A stretch of 64,000 nucleotides of DNA from Eisenbergiella tayi (lineage in GTDB: Bacteria > Bacillota > Clostridia > Lachnospirales > Lachnospiraceae), in the NCBI RefSeq assembly GCF_001881565.1, contig NZ_MPDJ01000002.1, forward strand, positions 562,517 through 626,516. Reading direction: 5' to 3'. This document shows, one piece after another, positions 55,685 through 64,000 of this stretch; the stretch's first letter is position 1; every line of letters begins with the position of its first letter. The notes beneath the pieces were generated by a model. The model worked only from the letters and a program-made list of their open reading frames with translations, was not told the DNA's origin and ran no database searches. The position numbers were made by a program, and so were the translations under genes.

Positions 55685-56671
55685 TTATTTATTCCTAAAT
55701 AGTGAATAGTCTGCCATGCAGCCTGTAAATAAAACATGATTTTCTATGCTGCGCACCCGTTCCTTTTGTATATCCTCACTAAACGTATTTCCGGGTTCTT
55801 CGCAATCGCAGCCCAGGCTGAATAAGGCTATTTTGCAGGCCAACATGAATAACGGGATTTTAGATAACCAGAAATCACTCATTGGATTGACCGACAGATA
55901 ACCTTTGAGAAAATGCTCAATTATATCGTTTGTAAAATCATTTCCCGCTTCATCACTCCGCCCCAGCCATAACGCAAGATACAATGCATTTCCGATATCG
56001 AATGCATACCATGAATACATACAGCCATCAAAATCAATTAAATGAATATGCTCACCATCAATCAAAAAATTACCCGGATGCAGATCATTATGTATCAGTC
56101 CATAGCTGTCTTTGTCTTTTGGAAGAGTCTCTATCTCCTTCAGCAAATTTTCGGCAATTTTATTCACTGCCGGGAAATCTTTTATATTCTCGCTTATCAT
56201 ACTTCGTATGGAAAACTCATGACGTTTCTCCATACCATCCCCAGGAGTATAGTCTCTTGTAAAAAGGTGCATATTGCCCACAGTTTTACCCCAATTATAA
56301 AACACACTTTTATTCCACAGCTTCGGATCGTTTTTGTCCCATCGCAGACCATCCATCCTACGAGAAGCGGAGATAAAGCAGGTTTCACCATTTTCTTCTG
56401 CCGAAAAAGCAAGCTCACCCCTTTCGGTCTTCAGTGGTGAGGGCACGGTTACGCCTTTTTGAGCCAAATACAAAAGCCAATCCATCTCAGCCTTCGTCTG
56501 TCCGATACTGTCGGCAGGATTTTTTATAATTCGCAGCATATATTGTTTTTTATTTTTATCAAACGTATACATTTGTTTATCTTTCTCACGTCCATATGTG
56601 ATAAAACGGCACGATGCTCTGTCAAAACCATAACTGTCAGCGGCCGCTCCGAGCAAATAGTCTGAAATCAT
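55685..56671 (-). CDS. APH/choline-kinase-like phosphotransferase
   Basis: 328 residues from ATG 56669-56671 (AGGAG 9 nt upstream). Kinase-like fold: N-lobe with MYTFDKNKKQYMLRII, catalytic loop LIHNDLHPGNFLIDG (Asp base, Asn metal ligand) and IHLIDFDGCMYSWYAFDIG as the DFD motif. Such enzymes phosphorylate aminoglycosides, homoserine, choline or other small alcohols. No resistance cassette surrounds it, so a metabolic kinase is more likely than an antibiotic one. Confidence 0.85.
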   Translation of the reverse strand: MISDYLLGAAADSYGFDRASCRFITYGREKDKQMYTFDKNKKQYMLRIIKNPADSIGQTKAEMDWLLYLAQKGVTVPSPLKTERGELAFSAEENGETCFISASRRMDGLRWDKNDPKLWNKSVFYNWGKTVGNMHLFTRDYTPGDGMEKRHEFSIRSMISENIKDFPAVNKIAENLLKEIETLPKDKDSYGLIHNDLHPGNFLIDGEHIHLIDFDGCMYSWYAFDIGNALYLALWLGRSDEAGNDFTNDIIEHFLKGYLSVNPMSDFWLSKIPLFMLACKIALFSLGCDCEEPGNTFSEDIQKERVRSIENHVLFTGCMADYSLFRNK

Positions 56672-56796
56672 ATTTTGTTTCTCCTGAGTTATCATCTATC
56701 TGGTTTCTGATGATGCTGTAAAAACTATCCTGTTTATATTGGTATCTCCGCGTCATTTCAAAATTATCACTGTTAGCCTAATAAATTTATACCCAC

Positions 56797-57045
56797 TTAA
56801 TCTTTCCATTGATATGCGGAAATATATACGCTCCTATATAATTTCAGGATTGGTAAGTCATCGTAGATATAAAACATCAAAGGACGTTTCAGCAATTTAT
56901 CCGGTAAGTCCTCATCAAACTCCAATACAAAACACTTCGTTAAATCGTCAGCAGTGGTTTTGTTATCAATAGCAATAATCAGCGAGTCTTCATCCAATAT
57001 CGCTTTTTCATCCGTATCTGAAAATGAAATTTCTAATTTTTTCAT
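56797..57045 (-). CDS. small acidic protein of unknown function
   Basis: 82 residues from ATG 57043-57045 (GAGGG 7 nt upstream). Acidic with central KCFVLEFDEDLPDKLLKRP and an aromatic C-terminus (YISAYQWKD). No membrane segment or recognised domain. It begins 24 nt after the GH20 stop and is likely co-transcribed. Confidence 0.55.
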   Translation of the reverse strand: MKKLEISFSDTDEKAILDEDSLIIAIDNKTTADDLTKCFVLEFDEDLPDKLLKRPLMFYIYDDLPILKLYRSVYISAYQWKD

Positions 57046-57068
57046 CATTATTCCCTCTAAGCTCCTCT

Positions 57069-59390
57069 TCACCAAAGCTTTTCCGAAAGCAAAGGCAGCG
57101 GTTCCATAAAGCGCTCCAACATCCCTTCCTCCGTTATCCCCGCGTCCAGACTGCCAATCGTATCATTCCACAGGCAATAGATTGCTCCTGCCATCCGTCC
57201 GGAATAAACCGGCAGCACCTCAGCCTGTGTACCTGTGCTGAACCGGTTGGGTTCCCACTGCCGCAGAGCTTCCTTATCCAGCCGGTCGTAACCGCCTCCC
57301 GGAATGATATAAAGGCTGCTGTTAAGGGAATTTATAATGGAAAAGCCGGCCTCATACATGTCTTCCGGATCCGCCCATTCGGTGCTCCAGATCTGCATCT
57401 GCACCTTATCCGAAGTCACCAGCGTTTTCCCGTCTACCCGGCTCAGGCTTCCCCAAAGACGCACCGAACGTCCGCTCTCCTGAACCATGGTGATCATCTC
57501 ATTGGCAAACCGGCGGAAATCCTCCCCGCTGCCATAATATTCATCCAGGCCGATATGAACGACGCCTTCTTCGGGAAAAACAGGATCTTCTCCTTCCAGG
57601 TATTCCTTCCAGATATTCTGTACCAGCTCCAAAGTCCCTTTTTTGCTCAAATCCAGATGATCTACATTATCGGGTTCATCGGCCAGAGCATATTCCGGAA
57701 ACACTCGTGTAATGGCAAGGCTGTGGGCGGGTGTGTCAATTTCGGGTACCACCTGTACTCCCTTTTCCTCTGCCCAGCGGGTAAATTCCTTCCATTCTTC
57801 CTTTGTCAGCGCACCATCCTGTGAAGTAATCCCTTCCCCCTTCTTGTTCCTTGTTTCCGATTCCAGCCGGAAACCAGCGTAAGCGGTGAAGGCATTTGCT
57901 ATACTGTCATTTTTCCCGCTGGTGGAAAGGATTTCGTTATCATTCAGATGGATCCCCAGATTGTTCATTTTATTCTCACTCATATACAGAACTATCTGTT
58001 TCAGGGTATCCATGGACACCATTTTTCTGCCGATATCTATGGCAAACCCCCGCACTGCATAGCGCGGATAATCACGAATCAGACCGCATGGTATTCCGCC
58101 ATCCCCCTCTTCCGCCTTCTCCAACAGCTGTATCAGCGTCCCGGCACCCCAAATCAGCCCTCGCTGCTTTTCCGCCTTCAGCCGGATGTTTTCTCCGCTG
58201 ATATCACAAAAATAACCTTCCTCCTTCAGCCCAAGGGAACTGTCCGCAAAGCCCAGATAGATATCTCCCTTTGTCAGGGAATCCTCCGTCCCGGTTACCA
58301 CCTCCGCTTCATAGCCGGTCAGGCTCTTCCAGGCACCTTTCAAATTTTCAGCCGCCCCCAGCAGCTCCTCTTCCCTTCCGGTCTGCAGAACCAGACGCAC
58401 CGTACCTTCCGGTACAAAACAGCCACTCTTCCCTTTCCACTCAGAAAGGCCCGGAGTAACCTCCGGACATGAATTGACCACTTCTTCCCTGTCCGTCTCT
58501 TCCTCCCCGGTTTCATCCGCCCTGCCCTCCTGTGTATCCATAACCGGCTGTTCCGTCTCCCATATCCGTTCATCCGGAGGCACCGTCACTGTATACGCCG
58601 GAGAATCCTCATATTTCCCGTCCCGTGACACCCGATACCCCACCGCAACATCTTTTTCCTCCAAAGTGGGATACACCGTTCCGTCCTCTCCGATAATTTC
58701 CTCATAATCCGCTCCGATAAAGCTGATCTCATAGCCCTCCGGAACCACAGGCAGAGGAAGATAACGGCTTCCGTCCTCCTTAACCTGAATTTCCGGCACC
58801 TCCAGACAATAAACCAGAGGCACCTCTTCATAAAGCTCCATCTCAAGCAACGATACGTTCTGATAATATAGATACTGATTTTCCTCCGCAGTGGAAACAG
58901 CCGTTGTCCGGATCCGGAAAAACCTGCCATTCACCACTTTATCCAGTACAATACTCTGTGCATTAGCCTCCTGTTCCCCTTCCCAATCCGCTGCCTGCAC
59001 CCAGTTTTCTCCATCCTCCGAAGCTTCCAGAACAAACCCTTCCACATTCAGCCTCTCCCAATAAAGCCTGACAAAAGAAACACTTCTCTCCTCCGGAAAT
59101 TCCACCATCAGCCAATGCTCCGGCTGTCCTGCTTCGTTGGCGCTGGACCACCTGCTTGCCCTATCTCTCCTGTTCCCATCCACCGCAAGAGAGGCGCCGA
59201 ATTTTTCATTTTCCACACTGTCCGCCGTCACCTTCACCCCCGGCAGCCGGGCCAGATTCTCCCGATAAAATCCCCGGGACGCATCCTCTTGCGTTTCTTT
59301 AATCAAATCATCCCCCCGCAGCCCAAAAACCGCCAGCAACAGCAAGACTGCCAGCAGAACCACACCCCCTATTTTAAAAGTTTTCCTCAT
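57069..59390 (-). CDS. secreted GH20 beta-N-acetylhexosaminidase with discoidin-like domain
   Basis: 773 residues. N-terminal signal or anchor (IGGVVLLAVLLLLAVFGL); an F5/8 type C-like domain (VDGNRRDRASRWSSANEAG, FVLEASEDGENW); an Ig-like and Glu-rich linker; the GH20 alpha/beta domain (RLVLQTGREEELLGAAENL); then the barrel: GFAIDIGRKMVSMDTLK, NNLGIHLNDNE, VVPEIDTPAHS and the catalytic Asp-Glu in VHIGLDEYYG. Removes terminal GlcNAc/GalNAc outside the cell, fitting mucin or milk-glycan use. Preceded by palindrome 3. Confidence 0.92.
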   Translation of the reverse strand: MRKTFKIGGVVLLAVLLLLAVFGLRGDDLIKETQEDASRGFYRENLARLPGVKVTADSVENEKFGASLAVDGNRRDRASRWSSANEAGQPEHWLMVEFPEERSVSFVRLYWERLNVEGFVLEASEDGENWVQAADWEGEQEANAQSIVLDKVVNGRFFRIRTTAVSTAEENQYLYYQNVSLLEMELYEEVPLVYCLEVPEIQVKEDGSRYLPLPVVPEGYEISFIGADYEEIIGEDGTVYPTLEEKDVAVGYRVSRDGKYEDSPAYTVTVPPDERIWETEQPVMDTQEGRADETGEEETDREEVVNSCPEVTPGLSEWKGKSGCFVPEGTVRLVLQTGREEELLGAAENLKGAWKSLTGYEAEVVTGTEDSLTKGDIYLGFADSSLGLKEEGYFCDISGENIRLKAEKQRGLIWGAGTLIQLLEKAEEGDGGIPCGLIRDYPRYAVRGFAIDIGRKMVSMDTLKQIVLYMSENKMNNLGIHLNDNEILSTSGKNDSIANAFTAYAGFRLESETRNKKGEGITSQDGALTKEEWKEFTRWAEEKGVQVVPEIDTPAHSLAITRVFPEYALADEPDNVDHLDLSKKGTLELVQNIWKEYLEGEDPVFPEEGVVHIGLDEYYGSGEDFRRFANEMITMVQESGRSVRLWGSLSRVDGKTLVTSDKVQMQIWSTEWADPEDMYEAGFSIINSLNSSLYIIPGGGYDRLDKEALRQWEPNRFSTGTQAEVLPVYSGRMAGAIYCLWNDTIGSLDAGITEEGMLERFMEPLPLLSEKLW

Positions 59391-59445
59391 ACCATTTTCC
59401 CTTTTCTTTTTTTATCTCTTATTTCTCTCTTCCATAACCTACACT

Positions 59446-59724
59446 GCCGGATAAAAAGCTGCCGTACCTCGTCCTTCCATCTGTGTCCCTCTGTCCGTTA
59501 GGGATTCCGTCCGGGAGGAACGGTCCCGGAAACAGATCCATTCTGTACCATGGAGAGGAGACCGGGCATATGGGACAGCCTCACCTGTCCCATATGCCGC
59601 CCTCGGGCTCATCGGAATGTCCGGTACAGCCCGGATCTGCTTCCGGGACCGTTCCTCCCGGACGGAATCCCTCACGGACAGGGCCACAGACGGAAGGTCG
59701 AGGTACGGCAGCTTTTTATCCGGC
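59446..59724. repeat. giant palindrome 3: arms of 92-94 bp with few mismatches, different core
   Basis: 59446-59539 pairs with 59633-59724: five substitutions and one 2-nt indel by eye. Core: 14-bp perfect stem GGCATATGGGACAG/CTGTCCCATATGCC (59565-59578/59585-59598, 6-nt loop), an asymmetric internal loop, then CTGTACC/GGTACAG. Same plan as palindromes 1 and 2 but no shared core sequence. It ends 12 bp before the cobalamin adenosyltransferase stop and starts 55 bp before the GH20 ATG; no gene lies in 59391-59736. Confidence 0.9.
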
Positions 59725-59736
59725 CCACCGCCCACC

Positions 59737-60264
59737 TCAGAACTCCACTCCCTTTCGTGCGGGAATCCCCTTCTCAAACGGATGCCTTATGCACCGCATC
59801 TCCGTAATATAATCAGCGGCGTCCACAATAAAATCCGCCGCATCCCTGCCTGTACAGACAAGCTCCAGCTCCTCCGGCTTTTCCTTCAGAAAATCCTTCA
59901 GCTTGTCCACATCCAGCAGTCCCCAATTCACAGGATAAGTCACTTCATCCAGAATAAGCAGCTCCGCTTCCCCTGCGGACGCCTGTCTTACCGCTTCGTC
60001 CAGCATGCGGTTATGAATCTTGGTAAGGGCTTCCTTATCCTCCTGTGACATAGACGAAAAAAAGCCGAAATCCTTTTCACTGCGCAGGATACGGATTGCC
60101 GGTATATACGCGATGCTGTGCAGTTCCCCGGTATCCCGGCCTTTCATAAACTGCAGGATAAGCACTTTTTTCCCGGCTCCTGCCGCCCGCAGGGCAAGCC
60201 CCATGGCGGCTGTCGTTTTTCCTTTTCCTTCCCCGGTATATAAATGTATCAGCCCTTTATTCAT
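59737..60264 (-). CDS. cobO: cob(I)yrinic acid a,c-diamide adenosyltransferase (CobA/CobO/BtuR type)
   Basis: 175 residues. P-loop LIHLYTGEGKGKTTAAMGLA, then GKKVLILQFMKG, ILDEVTYPVNWGLLD and LELVCTGRDA, all family hallmarks. It transfers the adenosyl group from ATP to cobalt, making the coenzyme form of B12. The ATG lies inside the end of the previous gene (8-nt overlap; SD AGAGGG), so the two are co-translated. C-terminal IRHPFEKGIPARKGVEF matches the family end. Confidence 0.93.
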   Translation of the reverse strand: MNKGLIHLYTGEGKGKTTAAMGLALRAAGAGKKVLILQFMKGRDTGELHSIAYIPAIRILRSEKDFGFFSSMSQEDKEALTKIHNRMLDEAVRQASAGEAELLILDEVTYPVNWGLLDVDKLKDFLKEKPEELELVCTGRDAADFIVDAADYITEMRCIRHPFEKGIPARKGVEF

Positions 60265-61009
60265 CTTTTTTCCCTCTCACGCTTTCCTTTTCGGCTGTAT
60301 TCCTGTGAAATATACGCTGATAACCATAAGGCAGAGGTACGCCTGACATATCCGGCCACATCGGTTCCCGGTGGTGATCTTTTTCCATATTTACGGCTGC
60401 TCCTTTTCCCGCTCCCAGCTGTCTGTTCGGACAATCCATGCGGGCGCAGGAAGCGCAAATACCGGCGCATATTTCATCCTTATTTCTTGTAAGCATGGCA
60501 AGATAGGCCACGCTTTTTTTCGGAGACAGCACATAACATTGGTTATAATGAACCTCTTCCTGACTGACATTCCGGAATATTTTCTCCATGGACTCAAGGG
60601 GAAGCTCTCCTCCGGGGAAAAGCATTTTCTTCACCCATAATCCATATTTTTCCCGGATTTTCTTGTTCATATCCTCATAGGCCTGCAGCAAAAGCTCCGT
60701 GCAGATACATTCCGCCATAAAACTCTCGGTAAGCATTCCGCGGGATGTATCCTTCTCCTGAAGGCGGTCGGGCCAGCCGCCAAGGCTCACAATGACCTGA
60801 CAGCCGTTTTCTTCCGTCTCTTCTTCCGCTTCCGGAAACTCCTGCCGGAAGGGACCATACACATACATCCCCACCGGCTGCAGCCGTTCCATTATTTCCC
60901 CATAAACCTGAGAAAACAGCAAGAAGTCGGCATCCTCATAGTGATACCGACTCATTGCTGTCTTTAATTCATCATCTGATAAGCTGATTTCCAGCTGTAT
61001 TTTTTCCAT
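60257..61009 (-). CDS. methionine-synthase-activation-domain-like protein with Cys cluster
   Basis: 250 residues; AGGAAG precedes the ATG. Central region FPGGELPLESMEKIF and CYVLSPKKSVAYLAML match the C-terminal activation (SAM-binding) domain of B12-dependent methionine synthase as found in stand-alone clostridial proteins, followed by a cluster CAGICASCARMDCPNR that may bind an Fe-S centre. It probably helps reduce or reactivate a corrinoid. The overlap with cobO supports a corrinoid role. The last 60 residues are unassigned. Confidence 0.7.
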   Translation of the reverse strand: MEKIQLEISLSDDELKTAMSRYHYEDADFLLFSQVYGEIMERLQPVGMYVYGPFRQEFPEAEEETEENGCQVIVSLGGWPDRLQEKDTSRGMLTESFMAECICTELLLQAYEDMNKKIREKYGLWVKKMLFPGGELPLESMEKIFRNVSQEEVHYNQCYVLSPKKSVAYLAMLTRNKDEICAGICASCARMDCPNRQLGAGKGAAVNMEKDHHREPMWPDMSGVPLPYGYQRIFHRNTAEKESVRGKKDE

Positions 61010-61028
61010 ATGGGTCTTCCTGTTTTAT

Positions 61029-62912
61029 TCAGTCAATCCCCTTCACCCGCAGAGCGCGCATAGCATTCAGTATGGCAAGCACGGCCACGCCCACATCGGC
61101 AAATACGGCCAGCCACATATTGGCCATGCCTATGGCTGCCAATATCAGAACCAGGATTTTTACTCCCAGGGCGAAGACAATATTCTGTTTCACAATGCCC
61201 AGTGTCTTTCGGGATATTTTCATGGCTGTGGCAATCCTGGAAGGTTCATCGGTCATGATGACCACGTCCGCCGCTTCAATTGCCGCGTCGCTCCCCAGGC
61301 CTCCCATGGCGATTCCGATATCCGCTCTTGCGAGAACCGGCGCGTCATTGATACCGTCCCCTACAAATACCAGCTTACCCTTAGGCGATTTGGACTGAAT
61401 GAGCTTTTCCACCTCATCCACCTTATCCCCGGGCAGAAGTCCGGAATGCACTTCCGTCAGGCCGATTTGGGACGCCACATATTCCGCTGTTTCCCTGCGG
61501 TCGCCGGTAAGCATGACAATCCGCTTCACCCCTTCCGCTTTCAGCCCGCTGATACAGGCCGCCGCATCGTCCTTCACTTCATCCGCTATAAGTATATATC
61601 CCAGATACTGGTTATCTCTGGCTACATGCACAATTGTACCAATCTGAGCGGCATGAGTAAAGCTTATTTTCTGCTGCTGCATTAATTTTTCATTGCCGGC
61701 ATAAATATCGGCTCCGTCAATCACCGCATGAACGCCGTGTCCGGCCAACTCCTGCGTGCTTTCCAGCCTGCTCTTATCCAGTTCTTTTCCGTATTCCTTC
61801 TGTATGGAAAGGGAAATGGGGTGGTTGGAATAGCTTTCCGCATAGGCGGTGATTTCCAGTAATTCCTCTTTGGAGATCACTTCCCGGGACTCTTCCATGG
61901 CTGGCTGCACTTCTTTTACCTTAAAGGTTCCCTTTGTCAGAGTACCTGTTTTATCCATGACTACAATTTCCGTTTCGGCAAGGGCTTCCAGGTAATTGCT
62001 TCCTTTTATCAACACACCCGCCTTACTGGCTCCGCCAAGACCTCCGAAAAAGCTTAAGGGCACGCTGATAACCACAGCGCACGGACAGGAAACCACCAGG
62101 AAGGTCAGTCCTCTGTAAATCCAGTCCGACCAGCCGCCCAGAAACAGAGGCGGGATGATGGCAAGCGCCGCAGCGCATATAACCACGATCGGAGTATAGT
62201 ATCTGGCAAATTTCGTGATAAAGTTCTCTGCCTCCGCCTTTTTGCTGCTGGCATTTTCCACCAGATCAAGTATTTTGGAAACAGTGGATTCCCCGAAGGG
62301 TTTGGAAACCTCCACCTCCAAGACTCCCGTAAGGTTGATACAGCCGCTGATTACCTCTTCTCCGCAAAGTACCTCTCTGGGTACGCTTTCCCCGGTGAGC
62401 GCCATGGTATCCAGGCTGGAATTGCCTTTTACAATAACGCCGTCAAGAGGGATCCTCTCACCAGGCTTCACAACAATGAGCTCACCAACCGCCACTTCAT
62501 CCGGATCCACTTCCTCTTCCACACCGTTTCTGCGTACATTGGCGAAATCAGGCCGGATATCCATCAATTCCGTAATATTTTTCCTGGAACGGTTGACCGC
62601 ATAGGTCTGGAACAGTTCGCCCACCTGATAAAAAAGCATTACCGTAACCGCCTCTTTATAATCTCCTACAAAAAAAGCTCCCACGGTAGCGATGGTCATC
62701 AGGAAATTCTCGTCAAACACCTGCCCCTTTCCGATATTCGAAACCGCTCTCTTTACCACATCACCTCCGATTATCACATAGGAAACCAGGAATGCGGCAA
62801 GCAGTACGTACCAGGGCAGGCCCGGCGCCAGATTTTCAAGCAATACCGCCGCCGCAAAACAAGCGGCACCGATAAGAATACGCTGCATTCTTTTCTTTAT
62901 CTTCCTTGTCAT
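61029..62912 (-). CDS. cadA: heavy-metal P1B-type ATPase (Cd/Zn/Pb exporter type)
   Basis: 627 residues, with no N-terminal HMA domain. The A-domain has LTGESVPRE, the membrane metal site is SCPCAVVIS, the phosphorylated Asp is in VMDKTGTLTKG, a His-Pro motif in SYSNHPISLS and hinge GDGINDAPVLARADIG. CPC plus the C-terminal segment indicate soft divalent cations. It overlaps the ArsR-type repressor gene by 4 nt. The MetH-like gene follows after 19 nt, an unusual downstream neighbour. Confidence 0.93.
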   Translation of the reverse strand: MTRKIKKRMQRILIGAACFAAAVLLENLAPGLPWYVLLAAFLVSYVIIGGDVVKRAVSNIGKGQVFDENFLMTIATVGAFFVGDYKEAVTVMLFYQVGELFQTYAVNRSRKNITELMDIRPDFANVRRNGVEEEVDPDEVAVGELIVVKPGERIPLDGVIVKGNSSLDTMALTGESVPREVLCGEEVISGCINLTGVLEVEVSKPFGESTVSKILDLVENASSKKAEAENFITKFARYYTPIVVICAAALAIIPPLFLGGWSDWIYRGLTFLVVSCPCAVVISVPLSFFGGLGGASKAGVLIKGSNYLEALAETEIVVMDKTGTLTKGTFKVKEVQPAMEESREVISKEELLEITAYAESYSNHPISLSIQKEYGKELDKSRLESTQELAGHGVHAVIDGADIYAGNEKLMQQQKISFTHAAQIGTIVHVARDNQYLGYILIADEVKDDAAACISGLKAEGVKRIVMLTGDRRETAEYVASQIGLTEVHSGLLPGDKVDEVEKLIQSKSPKGKLVFVGDGINDAPVLARADIGIAMGGLGSDAAIEAADVVIMTDEPSRIATAMKISRKTLGIVKQNIVFALGVKILVLILAAIGMANMWLAVFADVGVAVLAILNAMRALRVKGID

Positions 62913-63286
62913 CTCACTTCATCCTCCTGAATATGATCAAGTCCCTGACTCAAAATAGTAGTAATATGTCCGTCTGCAAGAGAATAAAAAATTGTTTTTC
63001 CTTCCCGTCTGCTCTTCACCAGATCCATCTGCTTTAATACCCGCAGCTGATGGGAAATGGCCGACTGCGTCATGTTCAGTATCTGCGCCAGATCACAGAC
63101 GCACATCTCCGAACAAAGCAGTACGTACAATATCTTAATCCTGGTAGTATCTCCGAAAATCTTAAAAAAATCGGCCAGATCATCCAGGTCGTCTTCAGCC
63201 GGCATTCTGTCATTTACTTTTTCCACGATATCCTCATGTACATGGATATATTCACAGCTTTCGGCGTGTTCGTGACTTCTCTTCAT
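62909..63286 (-). CDS. ArsR/SmtB-family metal-sensing repressor (CadC-like)
   Basis: 125 residues. N-terminal His/Cys-rich segment SHEHAESCEYIHVHED, an alpha-3 metal site CSEMCVCDLAQIL, HTH MTQSAISHQLRVLKQM, beta-wing SRREGKTIFYSL, and a C-terminal DGHITTILSQGLDHIQ resembling the alpha-5 zinc site. Both CadC- and CzrA-type sites seem present. Released by metal from the palindromic operator upstream, it would derepress itself and the ATPase. Confidence 0.92.
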   Translation of the reverse strand: MKRSHEHAESCEYIHVHEDIVEKVNDRMPAEDDLDDLADFFKIFGDTTRIKILYVLLCSEMCVCDLAQILNMTQSAISHQLRVLKQMDLVKSRREGKTIFYSLADGHITTILSQGLDHIQEDEVR

Positions 63287-63327
63287 AGAAAGAACCCTCC
63301 ATTTCTGTTATTCTTATTTTTTCATTC

Positions 63328-63355
63328 AAACATATGAACAACCATTCATATGTTT
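63328..63355 (-). promoter_or_regulatory. ArsR/SmtB-type operator
   Basis: AAACATATGAA-N6-TTCATATGTTT, a perfect 11-bp interrupted palindrome with the ATATGAA...TTCATAT centre of CadC/CzrA/SmtB sites, 42 nt upstream of the repressor ATG. A TTGTTC overlapping it and a downstream AT-rich -10 could be the promoter. Confidence 0.8.
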
Positions 63356-63432
63356 AATGCTATTATATGCAGACTCCGGAAAAAATGCAAGTACTTTTTA
63401 TTATTATTTTCTTTCAGCAGTCAAAAAGGGGG

Positions 63433-63465
63433 ACAATTCGGAACAATTCGGGAGGAACAATTCGG
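63433..63465 (+). repeat. three copies of ACAATTCGG
   Basis: ACAATTCGG at 63433-63441, 63443-63451 and 63457-63465, in the gap 63356-63687. The remaining gap is AT-rich with no gene recognised. Confidence 0.7.
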
Positions 63466-63687
63466 AAGTCAATTTGTAGTTGCAATATAGATAATAACAT
63501 GTTAAAGTAAATGCAAGCATAATTTTCTATGAATCCGGGCTTATACGCCATCTACTTTCTATATTCTATTCAGAAACTCTATGCTTACAATCCATTTTAA
63601 ACAGGCAGGAGCTGCTGAACGGAAGGTGATTATGCCCTTATTCTTTCAGATGGCTTCCCTGCGCACAATTGCAGAAAGGAGCAGTCT

Positions 63688-64000
63688 ATGGAAGCAAAGC
63701 ATTCCATGGAAGCGAAGAATTTCATGGAAGAAAAGCAATCCATAGAAAAAACGCAGTCTATGGAAGAAAAAGAACTTCATGTGGTAAAAAAACACAAGGA
63801 TACGGTTTTCCGTATGCTGTATAATGACAGGGAGAAACTCCTGGAATTATACAACGCTCTTAACGGAACTGTTTATGAAGACACCGGCGATCTGGAAATC
63901 TGTACGCTGGAAAACGCAATCTATATGGGATTTAAGAATGATGTATCATTCTTGTTTGATTCGGAAATGTGTTTATATGAGCATCAGTCTTCCTTTAACC
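63688..64000 (+). CDS. Rpn-family / PD-(D/E)XK nuclease-like protein (3' truncated by window)
   Basis: AAGGAG lies 6 nt before ATG 63688, and the frame is open to the window end (104 codons). The first 27 residues are repeats (MEAKHSMEAKNFMEEKQS, then IEKTQSMEEKE). Then comes KKHKDTVFRMLYNDREKLL, ELYNALNGTVYED, LEICTLENAIYMGFKNDVSF and CLYEHQSSFN, typical of the Rpn recombination-promoting nuclease / transposase_31-like family common in Lachnospiraceae. The catalytic D..E.Q residues fall in DVSF and YEHQ. The repetitive N-terminus is unusual. Confidence 0.88.
   Translation, partial: MEAKHSMEAKNFMEEKQSIEKTQSMEEKELHVVKKHKDTVFRMLYNDREKLLELYNALNGTVYEDTGDLEICTLENAIYMGFKNDVSFLFDSEMCLYEHQSSFN

Noticed and set aside
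59439..59812. Several ORFs of about 80-140 codons on both strands through palindrome 3
   Set aside because: They arise because a long GC-rich inverted repeat keeps frames open on both strands; no SD and no family match.

Overview
The window looks like a chromosome segment of a gut-type Clostridia, most likely Lachnospiraceae. This is inferred from the gene families (Rpn-type PD-(D/E)XK gene, LplABC-type sugar importers with YesN-like AraC regulators, GH95/GH29/GH20 enzymes, GHKL/LytTR signalling, RiPP genes), not from a marker gene. No rRNA or tRNA gene was seen. Two stretches are visibly AT-rich against a balanced background, about 2.0-9.3 kb and 23.7-29.05 kb, and both look acquired.

Layout. 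(1) 1-2019 is the 3' part of an FtsX-type ABC permease. (2) 2.0-9.3 kb is a compact RiPP locus on the minus strand: LytTR response regulator, AgrC-like GHKL kinase, a 57-residue precursor peptide ending FCC, a terminator, then one run of radical SAM/SPASM enzyme, subtilisin-like protease, and two more radical SAM/SPASM enzymes. A 21-bp-period direct repeat upstream of the regulator gene fits LytTR autoregulation, so the locus could be a quorum-sensing-like loop. (3) 9.9-23.2 kb is a fucosyl-glycan module: two GH95 enzymes, one GH2, a lipoprotein plus two permeases, and a membrane-bound AraC regulator. (4) 23.4-29.1 kb is a decayed AT-rich island: two ABC half-transporters, an Imm5-like protein, a SnoaL-like protein, and remnants of an IS200-type transposase, a third ABC gene and recQ. 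It lies beside the intact recQ. (5) 31.7-43 kb holds housekeeping and stress genes: YbaK, pentapeptide protein, two Hsp20 genes under a CIRCE-like site, DUF368, EamA, HD, SdpI-like, ASCH, and a heterodimeric ABC exporter. (6) 43.1-44.7 kb is a LysR gene between two giant near-perfect hairpins. (7) 46.4-54.8 kb is an L-fucose module: GH29, FucU mutarotase, aldo-keto reductase, Zn-dehydrogenase, AraC regulator, then MFS transporter, SDR and LysR. (8) 54.9-59.4 kb holds a frameshifted HAD gene, a phosphotransferase, a small protein and a secreted GH20. (9) 59.7-63.4 kb is a CadC/CadA metal module continuing into a MetH-activation-like gene and a cobalamin adenosyltransferase. (10) The window ends inside an Rpn-family gene.

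Together GH95, GH29, GH20 and GH2, an oligosaccharide importer and a mutarotase suggest foraging on fucosylated host or milk glycans.

The two most unusual things are the triple-radical-SAM RiPP locus, whose precursor is short and easy to miss, and the long palindromes at 43167-43418 and 44352-44642. These two share a small structured core with compensatory base changes and conserved mismatches, yet have unrelated, perfectly self-complementary arms of 81 and 95 bp. A third palindrome at 59446-59724 has similar architecture, a different core and slightly decayed arms.
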